64,000 bases of DNA from Galeruca laticollis. Taxonomy: Eukaryota; Arthropoda; Insecta; Coleoptera; Chrysomelidae. Within the stretch, counting starts at the first letter, position 1; each line of letters opens with the position of its first letter. This document shows, piece after piece, positions 11,045 through 22,140 of the stretch. Location of the stretch: the NCBI GenBank assembly GCA_963921935.1, contig OY998175.1, forward strand, positions 205,670,655 to 205,734,654, given 5' to 3'. A program made the translations under genes and the position numbers. Under the pieces are notes generated by a model. The model was not told the DNA's origin and did no database searches. It was given only the letters and a program-made list of their open reading frames with translations.

Positions 11045-12779
11045 TATGTCGTCCTCCCCCGCTTGATTTTTCAACTCCACCGTCTACCACGAAATCTGTA
11101 TGGTGAGTTGGTGGCTTTCTGACCCGGCTATATCTTCGTAGGCCACTATTATGAATCATTTGTCGCGTAGTGTTACCCTTGTTCCACTGCAGGAGGCTGA
11201 TTCTGTTTTTCCAGATTTTCGGGCTCTTCTCCATCTTCCGCGCTGATGAGAAACGGAACCAGTCTCTCTATTTCACACTGTGGCAGTTTCGTCATCGCTT
11301 CAATGGATGTAAGAATATTGGGAATTATTTTCTAAGAGCTCCATTTCCTCAACTGTCTTAGACTACCTCACATATTTTGTCATTAATAAGGGGCCCGGAA
11401 TCATCCATGAGGGTAGAGAATTGCCATTTGGAGAATTTTTTGGGTATGCAAATAGTCTTTCTTGCGGGTGGCACTTGTTGAAGTGCAGAGAAGAGAGCGA
11501 GTACAATCCAATGCATCCTTTAGGACTCTCTCCCAATTTTTGATTGACAAATTCTTGGCGTGCAGACTGAGATAGATCGTACGCCATAAGGTGCCATTAA
11601 GGCGCTCTACTTTTCCAATCCATAGGAGATTATGAGGTGTCGTTCTTGAAGACGCTATGTTTGAGTCTGTCAGCAAGCCTTTGAATTCCTATAACATGAA
11701 CGACGACCCTCTATCGCTGTGGACGTAGAGCGAATGGTCAAAGGTTTGGAAGACGTCGTTCAAGCAGCTAATGATCGTAGTTGATGTCATGTCACGACAA
11801 TAATTGGCAAAGGGGAAGCGACTGTATCCGTCAATGATTGTGAGTATATATTTATTCGGGATGTTAGAGGGCAAGGGACCTTTGAAATCAATATTGATAC
11901 GTTCAAAGAGGGACGTAGCTTTGATTAAGTGGCCACTAACTTTCATAAATCGAGGCTTACTTTCAGCGCAGATTGGGTAGGAAGCCGTCATTTCTTTAAC
12001 ATCATTTACCGATTGAGGAAGATTCCCGAATCATACCCAATGAAGCATGCTGGTCATGCCAGGGTGACAGGCTGCGTTATGAAGTTCTCGTAGTTCCTTA
12101 GTGTTCATATACGCACACGCTTGGGAAAAAGCGTCGGCTGCGGTGTTTTCAGTGCCTGGCCGGTATATGATATCGTACTCATATCATGATAACTCCAATT
12201 GCCAACGCATAATTTTTTCATTTTTGATTTTGCTATTTTGATTTAGCATGTATGCGATTGGCTGTTGATCCGTTATCAAAACAAAGTGTTTCCCAATCTA
12301 GTGATGTCTCCATTTCTTCAGACATTCCACTATTGCGCTCGCTTCTTTTTCTATAGATGATTGCTTACATTTGCATCCCGATAGTGCCAGAAAAGAAGAC
12401 AAAAAGGCACCTTAAAGCGAATTTCGAAGCGTTAGTTTCTACCGTGAAGATCTCGTTATCATCGATTTCCATGAGGATAGCTCTTTTGATATTATCTTTG
12501 AGCTATTCGAAATATTGTAGAGTGTTTTGTAACACTAGTTGCATTCGTAAGTGGTCTTATTCATAATATGTCGATCCATTTGGCGTAACGCGCAAATAAC
12601 CCGCGGACCCTTTTCAGCTCTCCCGCCTTTGTAGGCACGGATAACACTAGAAGTGGTTTAAGCCGTTCGCTGTTCGGGTTTATTATATTTTCAACCGTAT
12701 ATCCCAACAGAACGATTTTAGTTTTGTTAAAGACGCTCTTTTGTTCATTCAAAGTTAGGTCGTAGCATCCAAAAACATT
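11045..12779 (-). pseudogene. Gypsy-A pol: RNase H and integrase part, inactivated
   Basis: Read on the minus strand from 12779. NEQKSVFNKTKIVLLGYTV and RLKPL...LKRVRGLFARYAKW mark the end of the RT. RNase H follows (IMRWQLELS.YEYDIIYRPG, then ENTAADAFS). The integrase zinc-binding end (HNAACHPGM) comes next, then the core with INIDFKGPLP (first Asp), VHSDRGSSF (second Asp) and KVERLNGTLWR (Glu). Near 11230-11050 the chain ends with a basic LRRYSRVRKPP stretch, usual at the C-terminus of this group. Several frameshifts and stops break it, for example just after RGSSFML. Confidence 0.85.
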
Positions 12780-15219
12780 TTAACCCTTAACTGGTATCGT
12801 CGGGTCAAAATTGACCCGGCGCATTTTAAATTTTTCGCAGATTGGGCGCTATTGCAGTTACGGAGTGGGGGTTCCGTGACTTCTCATAAAATAGGCATAC
12901 AATTAAACGCCTCAAGCGACAGTTCAATTCAAGCTTTGCAAGTGTCGTTATATATGCATTCGGGTCAGATCTGACCCGACGATACCAGTTACGTGTGTGT
13001 TTTGAGTTTAGTGCATAATGGATTATATAGTTATTGACGGCAAGCGATATACCGCACAAGAAGTACGTGAGGTGTTTTTGAACGACGAAGAAGATGGCGA
13101 TATTAGTGACGCGGTTACTATAAATAGTGATCACGATTCAGATGAAGAATATGCTATAGACGACGATGTGGCTGATGAAGCTGAACCAGTTCCTGTAAGT
13201 GAGTTCGCTCTTGGTGCCAGTGCCACAAGCAGTGCGGATTTAGATAACTCTTCGGTTTTGCCTTCACCATCTACAGGTTATGTTTATGGAAAAAACAGAT
13301 ACAAATGGTCAAAACAAGCTCCCACACCCGGTCGGACCAGAAGCCATAATATTATTATGCATTTACCCGGACTAAAAGCAGTGGCAAGAAACTTGCAAGA
13401 TAAGAACCCTGTTGATTACTGGTCTCTTCTTATAACTAATGAAATGATTAGCACAATTGTCGACTGCACAAATGAGAAAATTACGGATATGTCCAGTAGA
13501 TATGGAGAAACAGCCACATTTGTGAATTACACCGATTTAGTTGAGGTGAAAGCATTTTTGGGATTACTCTATTTGACATCGGTTTTCAAATCTAACAATG
13601 AAGACGTCGAAGGTTTATTTAGTTCAGATGGCACAGGCAGAGACATTTTCAGAGCTACTATGTCCCTAAAGAGGTTCCTGTTTTTGTTAATCGCATTGCG
13701 TTTTGATAGTGTTTCCACCAGACACGCGAGAATGTCAGATAAATTTTGCCACATACGTGAAATTTTTGAGTCATTCATACAGAATTGTAAGAATTGCTAT
13801 AGTCCTGGTGAATCCCTCACAATAGATGAGATGCTTGTAGGGTTTAGGGGCCGATGTTCTTTTCGTGTATACATGAAAAGTAAACCTAACAAGTACGGAT
13901 TGAAGATATTATGCCTTTGTGATGCAAAAACTCACTACTTGCTCAATGCTTTCGTCTATACAGGCAAATCACAAAATCTGCAGCCTAATCCACGAAAACT
14001 ATCAGTGCCAACCCTAACAGTTTTATCGCTAATTGATAATGTCAAAAATACTAACAGGAATATTACGGCAGACAACTGGTTCACGTCAATAGAATTGGTT
14101 GAAGAATTGCGCAAGAACCAACTTACTTATGTCGGCACTGTGCGTAAAAATAAAAGAGAAATACCTCAATATGTAGTTCCAAATAAAAAAACTGAGCCAG
14201 GTACTTCTAGGTTCGTGTTCACCAGCAATACAACTCTAGTGTCGTATGTACCAAAACAAAATAAATACGTTCTCTTATTATCATCTATGCACCATGACAA
14301 CAAAGTAGATCCAGAATCAAGGAAACCTGACATGATTTTGTATTATAACTCCACAAAAGCAGGAGTTGATGCATTGGATCAGAAGTGTGCAAATTACAAT
14401 ACGGGTCGTAGAACCAGAAGGTGACCGTGTGCTATTTGGTATGCTGTAATGAATATAGCGTCTGTAAATTCATTTATATTGTTCCAGACTGGTACTCAGA
14501 GTTCTATGAAGCGACGGAATTTTATTATTCAATTAGGTCAAACTCTAATTGAACCTTGCATGAGACGACGTTTATTGGAAACAAGACTTCCTAGGGAACT
14601 TCGTTCAGTCATGCAAACAATTCTAAAATGCGACGATACTACAGCGAATCAAAATCAGCCATCAACTTCTCAACCCAGAGTTCCGGATGCAGATACTAGG
14701 GGAAAAAAAAGACGTAGATGTTACATGTGTCCATCAAACAATGACAGCAAAAATTCTACAACGTGTAATAAGTGTAACAAGCATGTATGTAAAGCACACA
14801 GCAAAGCTACATTGTTATGCGACAAATGCAAAATGTGAATATTAGGCTATGCAAACGTTATTGCACGTTTTTTTGTATGATACATTATTTGTGTTTTTTT
14901 TATAGAATATAGAGGATAAATATGGTATATAAGTGCCTATTATGTTAGTTTTCTTGTATTTTCATCTTTATGTTAAAATTTTCAAAATTGTATTGCGTCA
15001 CTCGTTTTCAGACACTGTATTTGTATTTGTCTACCTATAATAAAGTGTTTTCATTTTAATTACTTTTGGGTCTGTAAACTTATTGTTTATATTGCTAGTA
15101 ATGGATTAGCAATGGTATTTTTGAATTTAAAACAATCATTAAAAAAAAAGCATCGGGTCAGAATTGACCCGACGATACCAGTTACGTATGTAAAAGTGAC
15201 GATACCAGTCAAGGGTTAA
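12780..15219 (+). mobile_element. piggyBac-2, complete ends, inserted in Gypsy-A RT
   Basis: TTAA target duplications lie at 12780-12783 and 15216-15219. The 18-bp TIRs CCCTTRACTGGTATCGTC are at 12784-12801 and, inverted, at 15198-15215, with one mismatch. A subterminal palindromic block, gggtca...tgaccc followed by gacgataccagttacgt, occurs at 12961-12994 and again in the same orientation at 15154-15187; the left TIR also runs into a gggtcaaaattgaccc palindrome. The element is 2.43 kb between the TTAA sites. Gypsy-A RT sequence resumes on both sides, so the insertion is younger than Gypsy-A. Confidence 0.93.
13018..14838 (+). pseudogene. piggyBac transposase, 606 codons with one internal stop
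   Basis: Cut-and-paste transposase of normal family length. The acidic N-terminus (residues 20-60) is typical. Catalytic Asp residues appear at about 270 (TIDEMLVGFRGR), 352 (ADNWFTSIELVEEL) and 451 or 454 (AGVDALDQKCANY). The C-terminus is a cysteine-rich zinc-binding region (RRCYMCPSNN ... CNKCNKHVCKAH ... LLCDKCKM). The only lesion I see is a TGA at 14422-14424, after GRRTRR, where relatives have Trp; the same frame continues with AIWYAVMNIASVNSF. The ATG at 13018 sits about 235 bases inside the left TTAA, as expected. This copy looks recently silenced. Confidence 0.92.
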
Positions 15220-15530
15220 AATTGTGATCGTGCTCGGTCTGCGTCTTCCGACAAACCGTGACGTCATATAGATATGTAAATGTGCTATGCAGTTTTTCTG
15301 TAGTTATGATAAATTCGAGTGCGAGCTGAAACGAAGCTACATCATTGGTCACGCCAAAAGATATTCTGGTGAATTGATATAATTTGCCGCAAGCTTCAAA
15401 TGCAGTGTATATTTTCTCTGCTGGGAGGATCGGGTTTTGTCGATAAGCCGAGTTAAAATTAATTTGACTGAATATTTTGTATTTCGAGATATCACTTACG
15501 ACTTTTTCAATATGAGGCGTCTAGCTGTGT
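15220..15530 (-). pseudogene. Gypsy-A pol: reverse transcriptase, N-terminal side
   Basis: The minus strand from about 15525 gives one frame with IEKVVSDISKYKIFSQINF, NPILPAEKIYTAFEACGKLY and FTRISFGVTNDVASFQLALE, the classic Gypsy RT palm. It then has TYLYDVTVCRKTQTEHDHNF, where the box equivalent to YLDD reads YLYD. It stops exactly at the piggyBac TTAA and continues at 12779 with LNVFGCYDLTLNE. Everything upstream of the palm is missing. Confidence 0.85.
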
Positions 15531-15588
15531 GAATTTATTATTCGTCAACGAATAATCAATTACTTAATGCTAGTTATGTAACTCTAAT

Positions 15589-18295
15589 ACGATACGATAC
15601 GATTTATTGACCAGTTTTAAATACAAAAGCATTTGTGTAGTCCTAATATTAAATTACTAAGTAGTTATCAAAATTCCTAAATCAGATAATAGAATAGAAA
15701 TAAAGTTAAACCAATATTTTCATAAAATTAGATTTATGAAGTAACATATATGTGAGAATGAATTAGTAAGACTAATAATTGAACGACATGTAGTCCCGAA
15801 CTGCGTAAAAACAATTTTGTAGTAAAAATTGTTTTGAAAATCTATAGAACTGATTCTGGCTCATATTTTTCACATTCTTATCAGCATGCAAATCTAGAAA
15901 CTTATTATACAATCTTACATCTAGTTTGTTGTATTGTGTTTGATGCAGCCTAGAAAAAGACACAATGAGTCGCTCTGCACCTCTGGTGGTATAACAGTGA
16001 ACACCAGAATGAGTTGCCATATGTAGTACACCCCTATGAATACACAGAAGTGTCTCAAACATGTACATGCAAGGCAATGGCAGGATCCCATATTCCGCGA
16101 AAAGTCCACTGCAATGTACTCGACTTTTTGCATTATGAATAATGCGCAAAGCAGTCTTCTGAAGAGTAAAGACTCTTTGTACTCTGCTAGAGTTACCCCA
16201 TAGAGAGATACCATAAGCCAGATGACTGTGGATCAACGCAAAGTAAATCGTACGCATAACAAGATTACTACCAATAGATGAGCGTAATTGTCTCATTGCA
16301 AAAATCTGTGATGAAATCTTTGAGCATAGTGAGTCTATGTGGTCCCCCCAATTGATACCAGGATCTAATGTGATACCCAACAATTTCACAGATTCCCCTT
16401 TGGTACCTCGTTTCACAGAGCTAAATGTTATTTTTTCAGTTTTCCCATCGTTTAATTTCAAATTGTTTGAATCAAACCAAGATTTAGCTAACTTTAGATT
16501 CTCGATGCTGACATTTTCCTCTCCTTTCGTTAAGAATGTAGCATCGTCTGCAAATAAAACCGATCGACACTCAAGAGACGCCGGTAGATCGTTTATGTAT
16601 AGTAAAAATAATAATGGTCCTAACACTGAACCCTGCGGGACTCCATCGTTTACCGACATCCGACTAGATTCACAGCCATTGTAGCTTACGTATTGCTGAC
16701 GATTTTCCAAATAAGATTAAAACAATTTCAACTCTCGACCACGGAATCCGTAATGTTCCATCTTTCGCAATAAAATGTCCGAGCTCACACAGTCGAAGGC
16801 CTTAGTTAGGTCACACATAATGGCGTACGTGTTTTTACCCGCATCCAGACCCTCAACTATGCTCTCAATCACATTCAAGATTGCCAGAATGGTTGACTTA
16901 TGTTTCTGAAACCCAAATTGACATTCAGATATTAAGTTCTTATGTTCTAAATAGGAGCTTAGTTTATTTTTTATCAGTATTTCAAATATTTTGGAGATTA
17001 TAGGTATAATAGCTATAGGCCTATAGTTGTTAACGAGATCGATGTCGCCACTTTTGAATACCGGAATAATTTTTGATATTTTCAGTACGTGGGGCCAGTT
17101 CCCCTCATTTATACATTTGTTGTATAAGGTTGTCAATGGTCCAACTAGCGAAGTCAAAGTAACTTTAATCATCTTTGCGTTTAAATTATAAAAATCCAGA
17201 CTTGGCTTACATTTTAGAGATAATACAGCCTCGTGAACATCAGTCTCCAAAATTGACGACATGAAAAAGGATGATGATGGTCTAGGTAGGGCATTCAAAA
17301 AATGTAATGGGTCAGTTTGGGGACTGTCAATACTTTTCAGAATAGTTTCCGATATGCCTGCGAAAAATTTGTTAAATTCACTAGATTCTAATGTGTGCGA
17401 CACTCTGTTCTGATGTTTAGTGTTTCTTTCCTGATTGACAATACTCCAGATAGCTTTACTCTTGTTATCTGACTCATTAATGTTTTTTTCATATGCATTC
17501 TTTTTCGCAATTTTAAGCGATTTACGGTAGTCTTTCCGCAATTGACAGTATTTATACCAATCTAAGAGTGATTTTTCAGACCTAAATTTCTCTCTCAAAT
17601 GGTAGACTTCATTACGCATTGCCTTAAGTTCGCTTGTAAACCAGTTTAAAGCTGTCTTTCTATGAGCAATTGATTTTAAAGGAAAACATGTATCAGCACA
17701 TGTAGACAGTATATCGGTAATGAGATTTGCATACTGATCCGAGTTTAGTCGTCCAGAATCAGGCCATTGAACTTCCTGAATTTGGTTTACAAAACTAATT
17801 AAATTATTATTATTTACAATTCTTCTCGTACACTTCCTAACGGATGTATTATTACAATGATCAATTCTAAAAAACAAATAATTACCACTATGATCCGACA
17901 CTAATGGTTCATACACCCCTGTATGGAGTTTATCATCATCTAAGTTTGTGACTATATTATCAATACATGAGCTAGTTGTGTTATTTATTCTAGTCGGCAT
18001 ATGAACCAAGTGCCTTAGACCATACGCACAAAAAATATTTATCAAAATCTTTGAGTACTCACCATCATCATTCAAGTCTAGATTAAAATCCCCCATGATA
18101 ATAATAGATTTGTACTTTGTGTATAACTTATTAATAGATGACGTATGAAATTTTTTATCAGTTATAAAGTGATGAGTCAGTATTTGTGAACCTTCTTTGT
18201 TACCATTTATTATTTTTTTATTCATTCCATGTTCAGACATTTAGTTAACAACTTTAAATTGCAGAATATAGTTGATAAAATATTTTTTTTCTGAA
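15589..18295 (-). mobile_element. LINE-D, Jockey/CR1-like, 5' part rearranged
   Basis: A minus-strand LINE. Its 3' end is at about 15589-15606, where a short (ATACG)n tail follows the untranslated region. ORF2 fills 15772-18240. The 5' end of the copy breaks near 18295, at a possible MITE. A related piece of the same family, covering the first 150 bases of this reading, lies at 52724-52875. Confidence 0.8.
15772..18240 (-). pseudogene. LINE-D ORF2: endonuclease remnant and reverse transcriptase, one stop
   Basis: One continuous frame of about 820 codons broken by a single TAA at 16717-16719, between GRELKLF and SYLENRQQYV. The N-terminal part is the end of an AP-like endonuclease (KSIIIMGDFNLDLNDDG, then VSDHSGNYLFF). 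The RT follows with NYRPIAIIPIISKIFE, CQFGFQKHKST and MCDLTKAFDCV, then after the stop DGVPQGSVLGPLLF and the catalytic box VLFADDATFL. The start of the endonuclease reads SEHGMNKK, but the middle of the domain is missing (residues jump to the FHTSSINKLY segment). The protein could not be fully active even without the stop. Confidence 0.88.
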
Positions 18296-18299
18296 ATCG

Positions 18300-18985
18300 T
18301 CAAAAAAGCTTGTCATGACAGAACTCAGGTTGGTCATGAAAGTGTCACTTTAAAGACTAGTAACATGATTTTTACAAGACTCCTGTCACTTTACAAGACT
18401 CATATGTCATTTTTAGTCTGCAATTGAATTAGAAATCGTCACTTATCTTATGAAACGTTTATTTCATATAATTAAAAACACTAACAATCAAATACAACAA
18501 ATTTTATTAATTGGTATTAGAGCTATGAAAATTAATGTTAATGCTGCCGACACTAGTATTATGCACATTAGAAAAGTTTATTCCAGGTATATAACTCAAA
18601 GCATTATTATTTCTGTTTTCTATTGCGATAGCTATGTTTGACAACATCACTTTTTCGTTGACATATATGTTAAGAATATTAACATTGTCAGCTACAGCAG
18701 TCTGATCAAATGTTAATATTTTTTATTTGTTGTTGATTCATTGTCATGGATATCAACTTCTCATACGACTCTAATGTTGATAAATTTTTTCAGTTTAAAT
18801 CTATTTTTAGTTTTGAAAAACGATTTCAGAAAAAATATAATACATCACTGGTCATGAAAGTGTATCTGATTGACTTGGATGCTTTAAAGAGATACTTCGA
18901 TGCTATGCATCCTCGTACTCTTCAATAAGCCCCCTCTTCTGCAAAGTTTCACTTTCATGACTTGTAATGTAATATGCTATTTTTC
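18300..18985. mobile_element. Candidate non-autonomous element with inverted ends
   Basis: Inverted copies of gtcatgaaagtgtcacttt lie at 18333-18351 and 18943-18961, with two mismatches. Outside them the flanks (…ttttttctgaaa / ttgagtaaaaagtcat) resemble a continuous stretch at about 52865-52895, so the segment may be an insertion into LINE-D family sequence. A short open frame inside (18746-18928) has no recognisable motif. Confidence 0.4.
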
Positions 18986-19299
18986 AAAATAACGTTGAGT
19001 AAAAAGTCATTTTACTGGCACAGTCAGTAGGATTTGAAGCAGAGTATCGAAAAGTCACGGCATTATGTCTGATTTTCGAAAGTTTCATGAGTTTCAACTA
19101 ATTGGTATCAAGAGCCTGCATTAGCAGCTGAATTGGAATCAAGTGTTCCTTTTTAGAATGCCTTTATTCACTTAAATTTTCCTCCAATTGTTTTATATGG
19201 TAATTATTACATAAATAAATATTTTGAGTGAATTAAAAGAAAAATTATAATTGAATTGAAGATGATTAGTGTAGTATTTCAGTTTATGAGTACTATCAT

Positions 19300-19570
19300 T
19301 GACATAGACAGCTTAGTTACAGATTTCAATAGGCTAGTCAATTTCAGAGAAATGGCAAATAATAATACAGATATAAATATTTCAATGCTAAAATTGGATT
19401 AAGATACGATTGCATATTACAATGGAGACGGAAGTACTTTAACTTCAATAATTGCGATTTCGTAGCAAATAATTACGCAGTGTTACAAGATATTGGAGTT
19501 CAAAATTACATTAAAAAAGCTATACAGGCTAAATTAGTTGATAAAGCAAAGGACCCCGCATACCTTATAT
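19300..19570 (+). pseudogene. Gypsy-B gag fragment
   Basis: The plus strand gives broken pieces of a 17.6/297-type Gag: MANNNTDINISMLKL, then AYYNGDGSTLTS, then CDFVANNYAVLQDIGVQNYI and KKAIQAKLVDKAKDPAYL. The order fits the capsid region of that lineage ('F.G...TL..FI..CDF....Y......I......RAI..KL.GKA'). Stops and a frameshift interrupt it. This would be the first surviving piece of Gypsy-B, whose later parts follow in order at 23.5, 25.6 and 31.3 kb. Confidence 0.5.
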
Positions 19571-19779
19571 GAGAAAATGGCTCTTCGTCAAATTTTTGAT
19601 ATGTTGTAGAATCGATCATTCTGGTGAAATGTTTCAATGGCTGCAACACGATCTTAAGACTAGTAATCGAGATACGGGGTGTTTAATTTGAGAAATATTT
19701 ACTTTTCATCACTCCGTATCTCCCAAGTTATGATTTAGTTCTGATTTATCTTTGGTGGTATTATCATCACATCCTAGTA

Positions 19780-20640
19780 TGACAAATTCATGAGCAATTC
19801 ATTTCCATATCTTCTCGTATTACAGGGCGATTTCACTTGATAATAATGCTATTTTGAGACTTCCAAAATTTTGTTGTTTTGTAGAGAGAAAATGCGAAAA
19901 AAGGTTAAATTGTCACATAATATTATAAATTCATTTCATTTTTCATCACATTTGACACAATTCATGCAAGGTGATTCACGAATATTAAAAAGTAATGAAT
20001 TTTGGTTTTTCGGTCACCTTGTAGTAATAAACCCACCGAAAATGACAAAATTCTCGTGAAGGATGTTAAATGATGCGTTCCATCATATACAGAATCGAAT
20101 AATGTCAATTTGAAAAACTACGTATACATTATTAAATAAAAACTTTGCTTTTTTTCATCACCCTATATATCATAAGGTAGTCCGGAAAGGTAACGATATT
20201 TCTCCATAGGAGAACTCGAAATATTTCCATTCATATCGTACACAATTTTCATCGGAATAACGTGATTATCCTATACCAGTCGAAAACTTTGTGAAAAAGC
20301 TAAGATCTGTACATTTCCCCATTGCTATATTTTCGGCGGGCTTGTGTAGATCAGTAAAAATACCGTTCCATAGCGTACCGTCTCCCTCGAATAATAGCCA
20401 CGACTCGAATTAACATTTGCAGCATCATCTAGATGGCGATTCAATAGAGAAGTTAGTTTTTCATGCTTAGTGTTTCTCAGAAGTCATATTATACTTGTTA
20501 GATTCGCAGAAGTTCCTTATTTCGAATTTTCACTCTATAAAACAGTAAAATTGTGACAGTCTCAAAATAGCATTATTATCAAAGGAAATCGCCCTGTAAT
20601 TCGAAGAGATTTGAAAATGAATTTTATATGAATTTGTCAC
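19780..20640. repeat. Foldback element with ~100-bp inverted arms
   Basis: The arm at 19780-19880 is repeated inverted at 20541-20640. Both contain attacagggcgatttc, then tttgataataatgctatttt (cttgat on the left) and gagact, and both end in tgacaaattcat. The 660 bases between have no coding sequence I can recognise. A DNA-transposon derivative or a foldback element. Confidence 0.65.
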
Positions 20641-21080
20641 ACAAAAAAAATACCACGTTGGATAAATTAGGATAAAATGATAATTTGTACGTATTTCTAT
20701 CGGTTTATATAGAGTATATAATATATTAGATCAAATTCACGGCTTATTTCTTCATCAAAGGAACGTTTTATTTTTCAATTATGTTTTGTATCTTTGAATC
20801 GTGTATATGTATATTCTCACCTTTTCCAGAACGTTTCTCTTTCTTTTTCTTGTATTTGAAACGTTATCTGCACAACCTTCGAATACCTACATAGCACTAC
20901 TTATTAATATACTGATTCCTGGTATCTCCTAGTAGGCATGGAGAACAATTCAAAGAGGGTAAAATCAACAATTCTAATGTCAATAGTCATAAAGCTCAAG
21001 AACAATTTCTGAATTATTAGACTAATTGAAGTTTTTTTTGTACTGTTTAAGTTTATTCGATTTTCACTGTGTGTTGAACT
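20641..21080. other. Spacer, nothing recognised
   Basis: AT-rich sequence without a reading frame or repeat I can assign. Confidence 0.4.
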
Positions 21081-22140
21081 TTGCTGAACAATATGGCCTT
21101 CTCAAATAGGGTGAGTTGTTATGTTTGTGACCGGAATGTTATTCCCAGATTCTCCATGCGTTTGAATATAGGAGATGATATTGATGTTTTGCAAATTGCA
21201 GCATATCGAAGACAAGCTGCGGGAAATCCATCTATTGATATTCAGGATGATAAAAAATATGTTCCAATTGTAATGACATTGTGATGAATGTCATTATTGC
21301 TATGGAAAATAACCCGAATTGCCGTCGTCTCAATGTGTTGTCATGCGTGTCAAGTCGTGCGTGCATTATTTGTAATGCTCGTTAAAATATTCAAAGACTT
21401 TTTTCAGAATGTAGAGTGGATATTGTTGTTGCTTCTGATATCTACGTCCCAGATTTCTTGAGAATTTGGGTTCACCATCTTAATTATCAAGGTTTCCTTC
21501 CAAATTACTTGTATGGAGGTTTGAATTTTCTGAGTAAACTATACATAATTTCCAATCTTCAAAGAATAAAGAGAATTGCATATAGAAACAGGCCACTCCG
21601 TAACTTGCGATATTATTGAACAAGGTGGGCAAGAGAAGAAATGTCGAAGAAAACATTTGCTCATATTTTTTATCAAAATGAAACATGGAGTTTCAGATAA
21701 GTTTTTGAAAATATTGTTTAGGTATTCTTCACGAAAACCAGCAAGCCTCATTATTTCTGATGTGAGATTATCTCTATTACACAGGTTCGTACCGAATAAT
21801 ATTGGATTTAATTCGATAACAAGACGAAATTATATAAACAGTCATGTATCCCCTTATACGAATTAACTATACAATCCCACACCAGAAATTCCAAAAGCAA
21901 TAGTTTATATAGACTGTACCTACAATAAAATAGGAAAGACCAGTAACTTCCGAGTATTGAGGCAATAATACTGTTTCCACAGAGATGAACATTTGGTCAA
22001 ACCAGAGATCAGTTCAGAAAAAAAAGAAACACGACAGGTTTCATTGACAACCCACCTTTGCGTTCGAGAGCGAGAGACACTCTCACTCGATGGAGCACAT
22101 ACATTCGATGACCTCGGACTGAATCACTCTACTTGTACAT
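21081..22140 (+). pseudogene. PIF/Harbinger (ISL2EU-like) transposase remnant
   Basis: Several plus-strand frames carry, in order, the landmarks of an insect multicopy transposase. First is a cysteine-bearing N-terminal part (RACIICNA, then SDIYVPDFLRIWVHHLNYQG). Then come FIKMKHGVSDKFLKILFRYS with SSRKPASLIISDVRLSLLHR, then FVPNNIGFNSITRRNYINSH. Last is AIVYIDCTYNKIGKTSNFRV followed by EHLVKP, where Asp of YID is the expected first catalytic acid. The rest of the catalytic domain is missing after about 22050. I recognise the pattern from memory as ISL2EU/Harbinger-type; the family assignment is moderate, the transposase nature is firmer. Confidence 0.55.

Larger units (their letters stand above)
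8440..15530 (-). mobile_element. Gypsy-A LTR retrotransposon, 5'-truncated and twice interrupted
   Basis: The order on the minus strand is RT (15530-15220), piggyBac-2 insertion, RT end/RNase H/integrase (12779-about 11070), polypurine-rich tract (around 11050-11065), then the 3' LTR. The LTR starts with TGATTAG at 11044. It is broken by the P-like element and resumes at 8575-8440. Its sequence matches the solo LTR at 62249-62808. Without insertions the LTR is only about 155 bp, short for Gypsy. Gag, protease and the 5' LTR are absent; LINE-D abuts the RT end at 15530. Confidence 0.8.
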
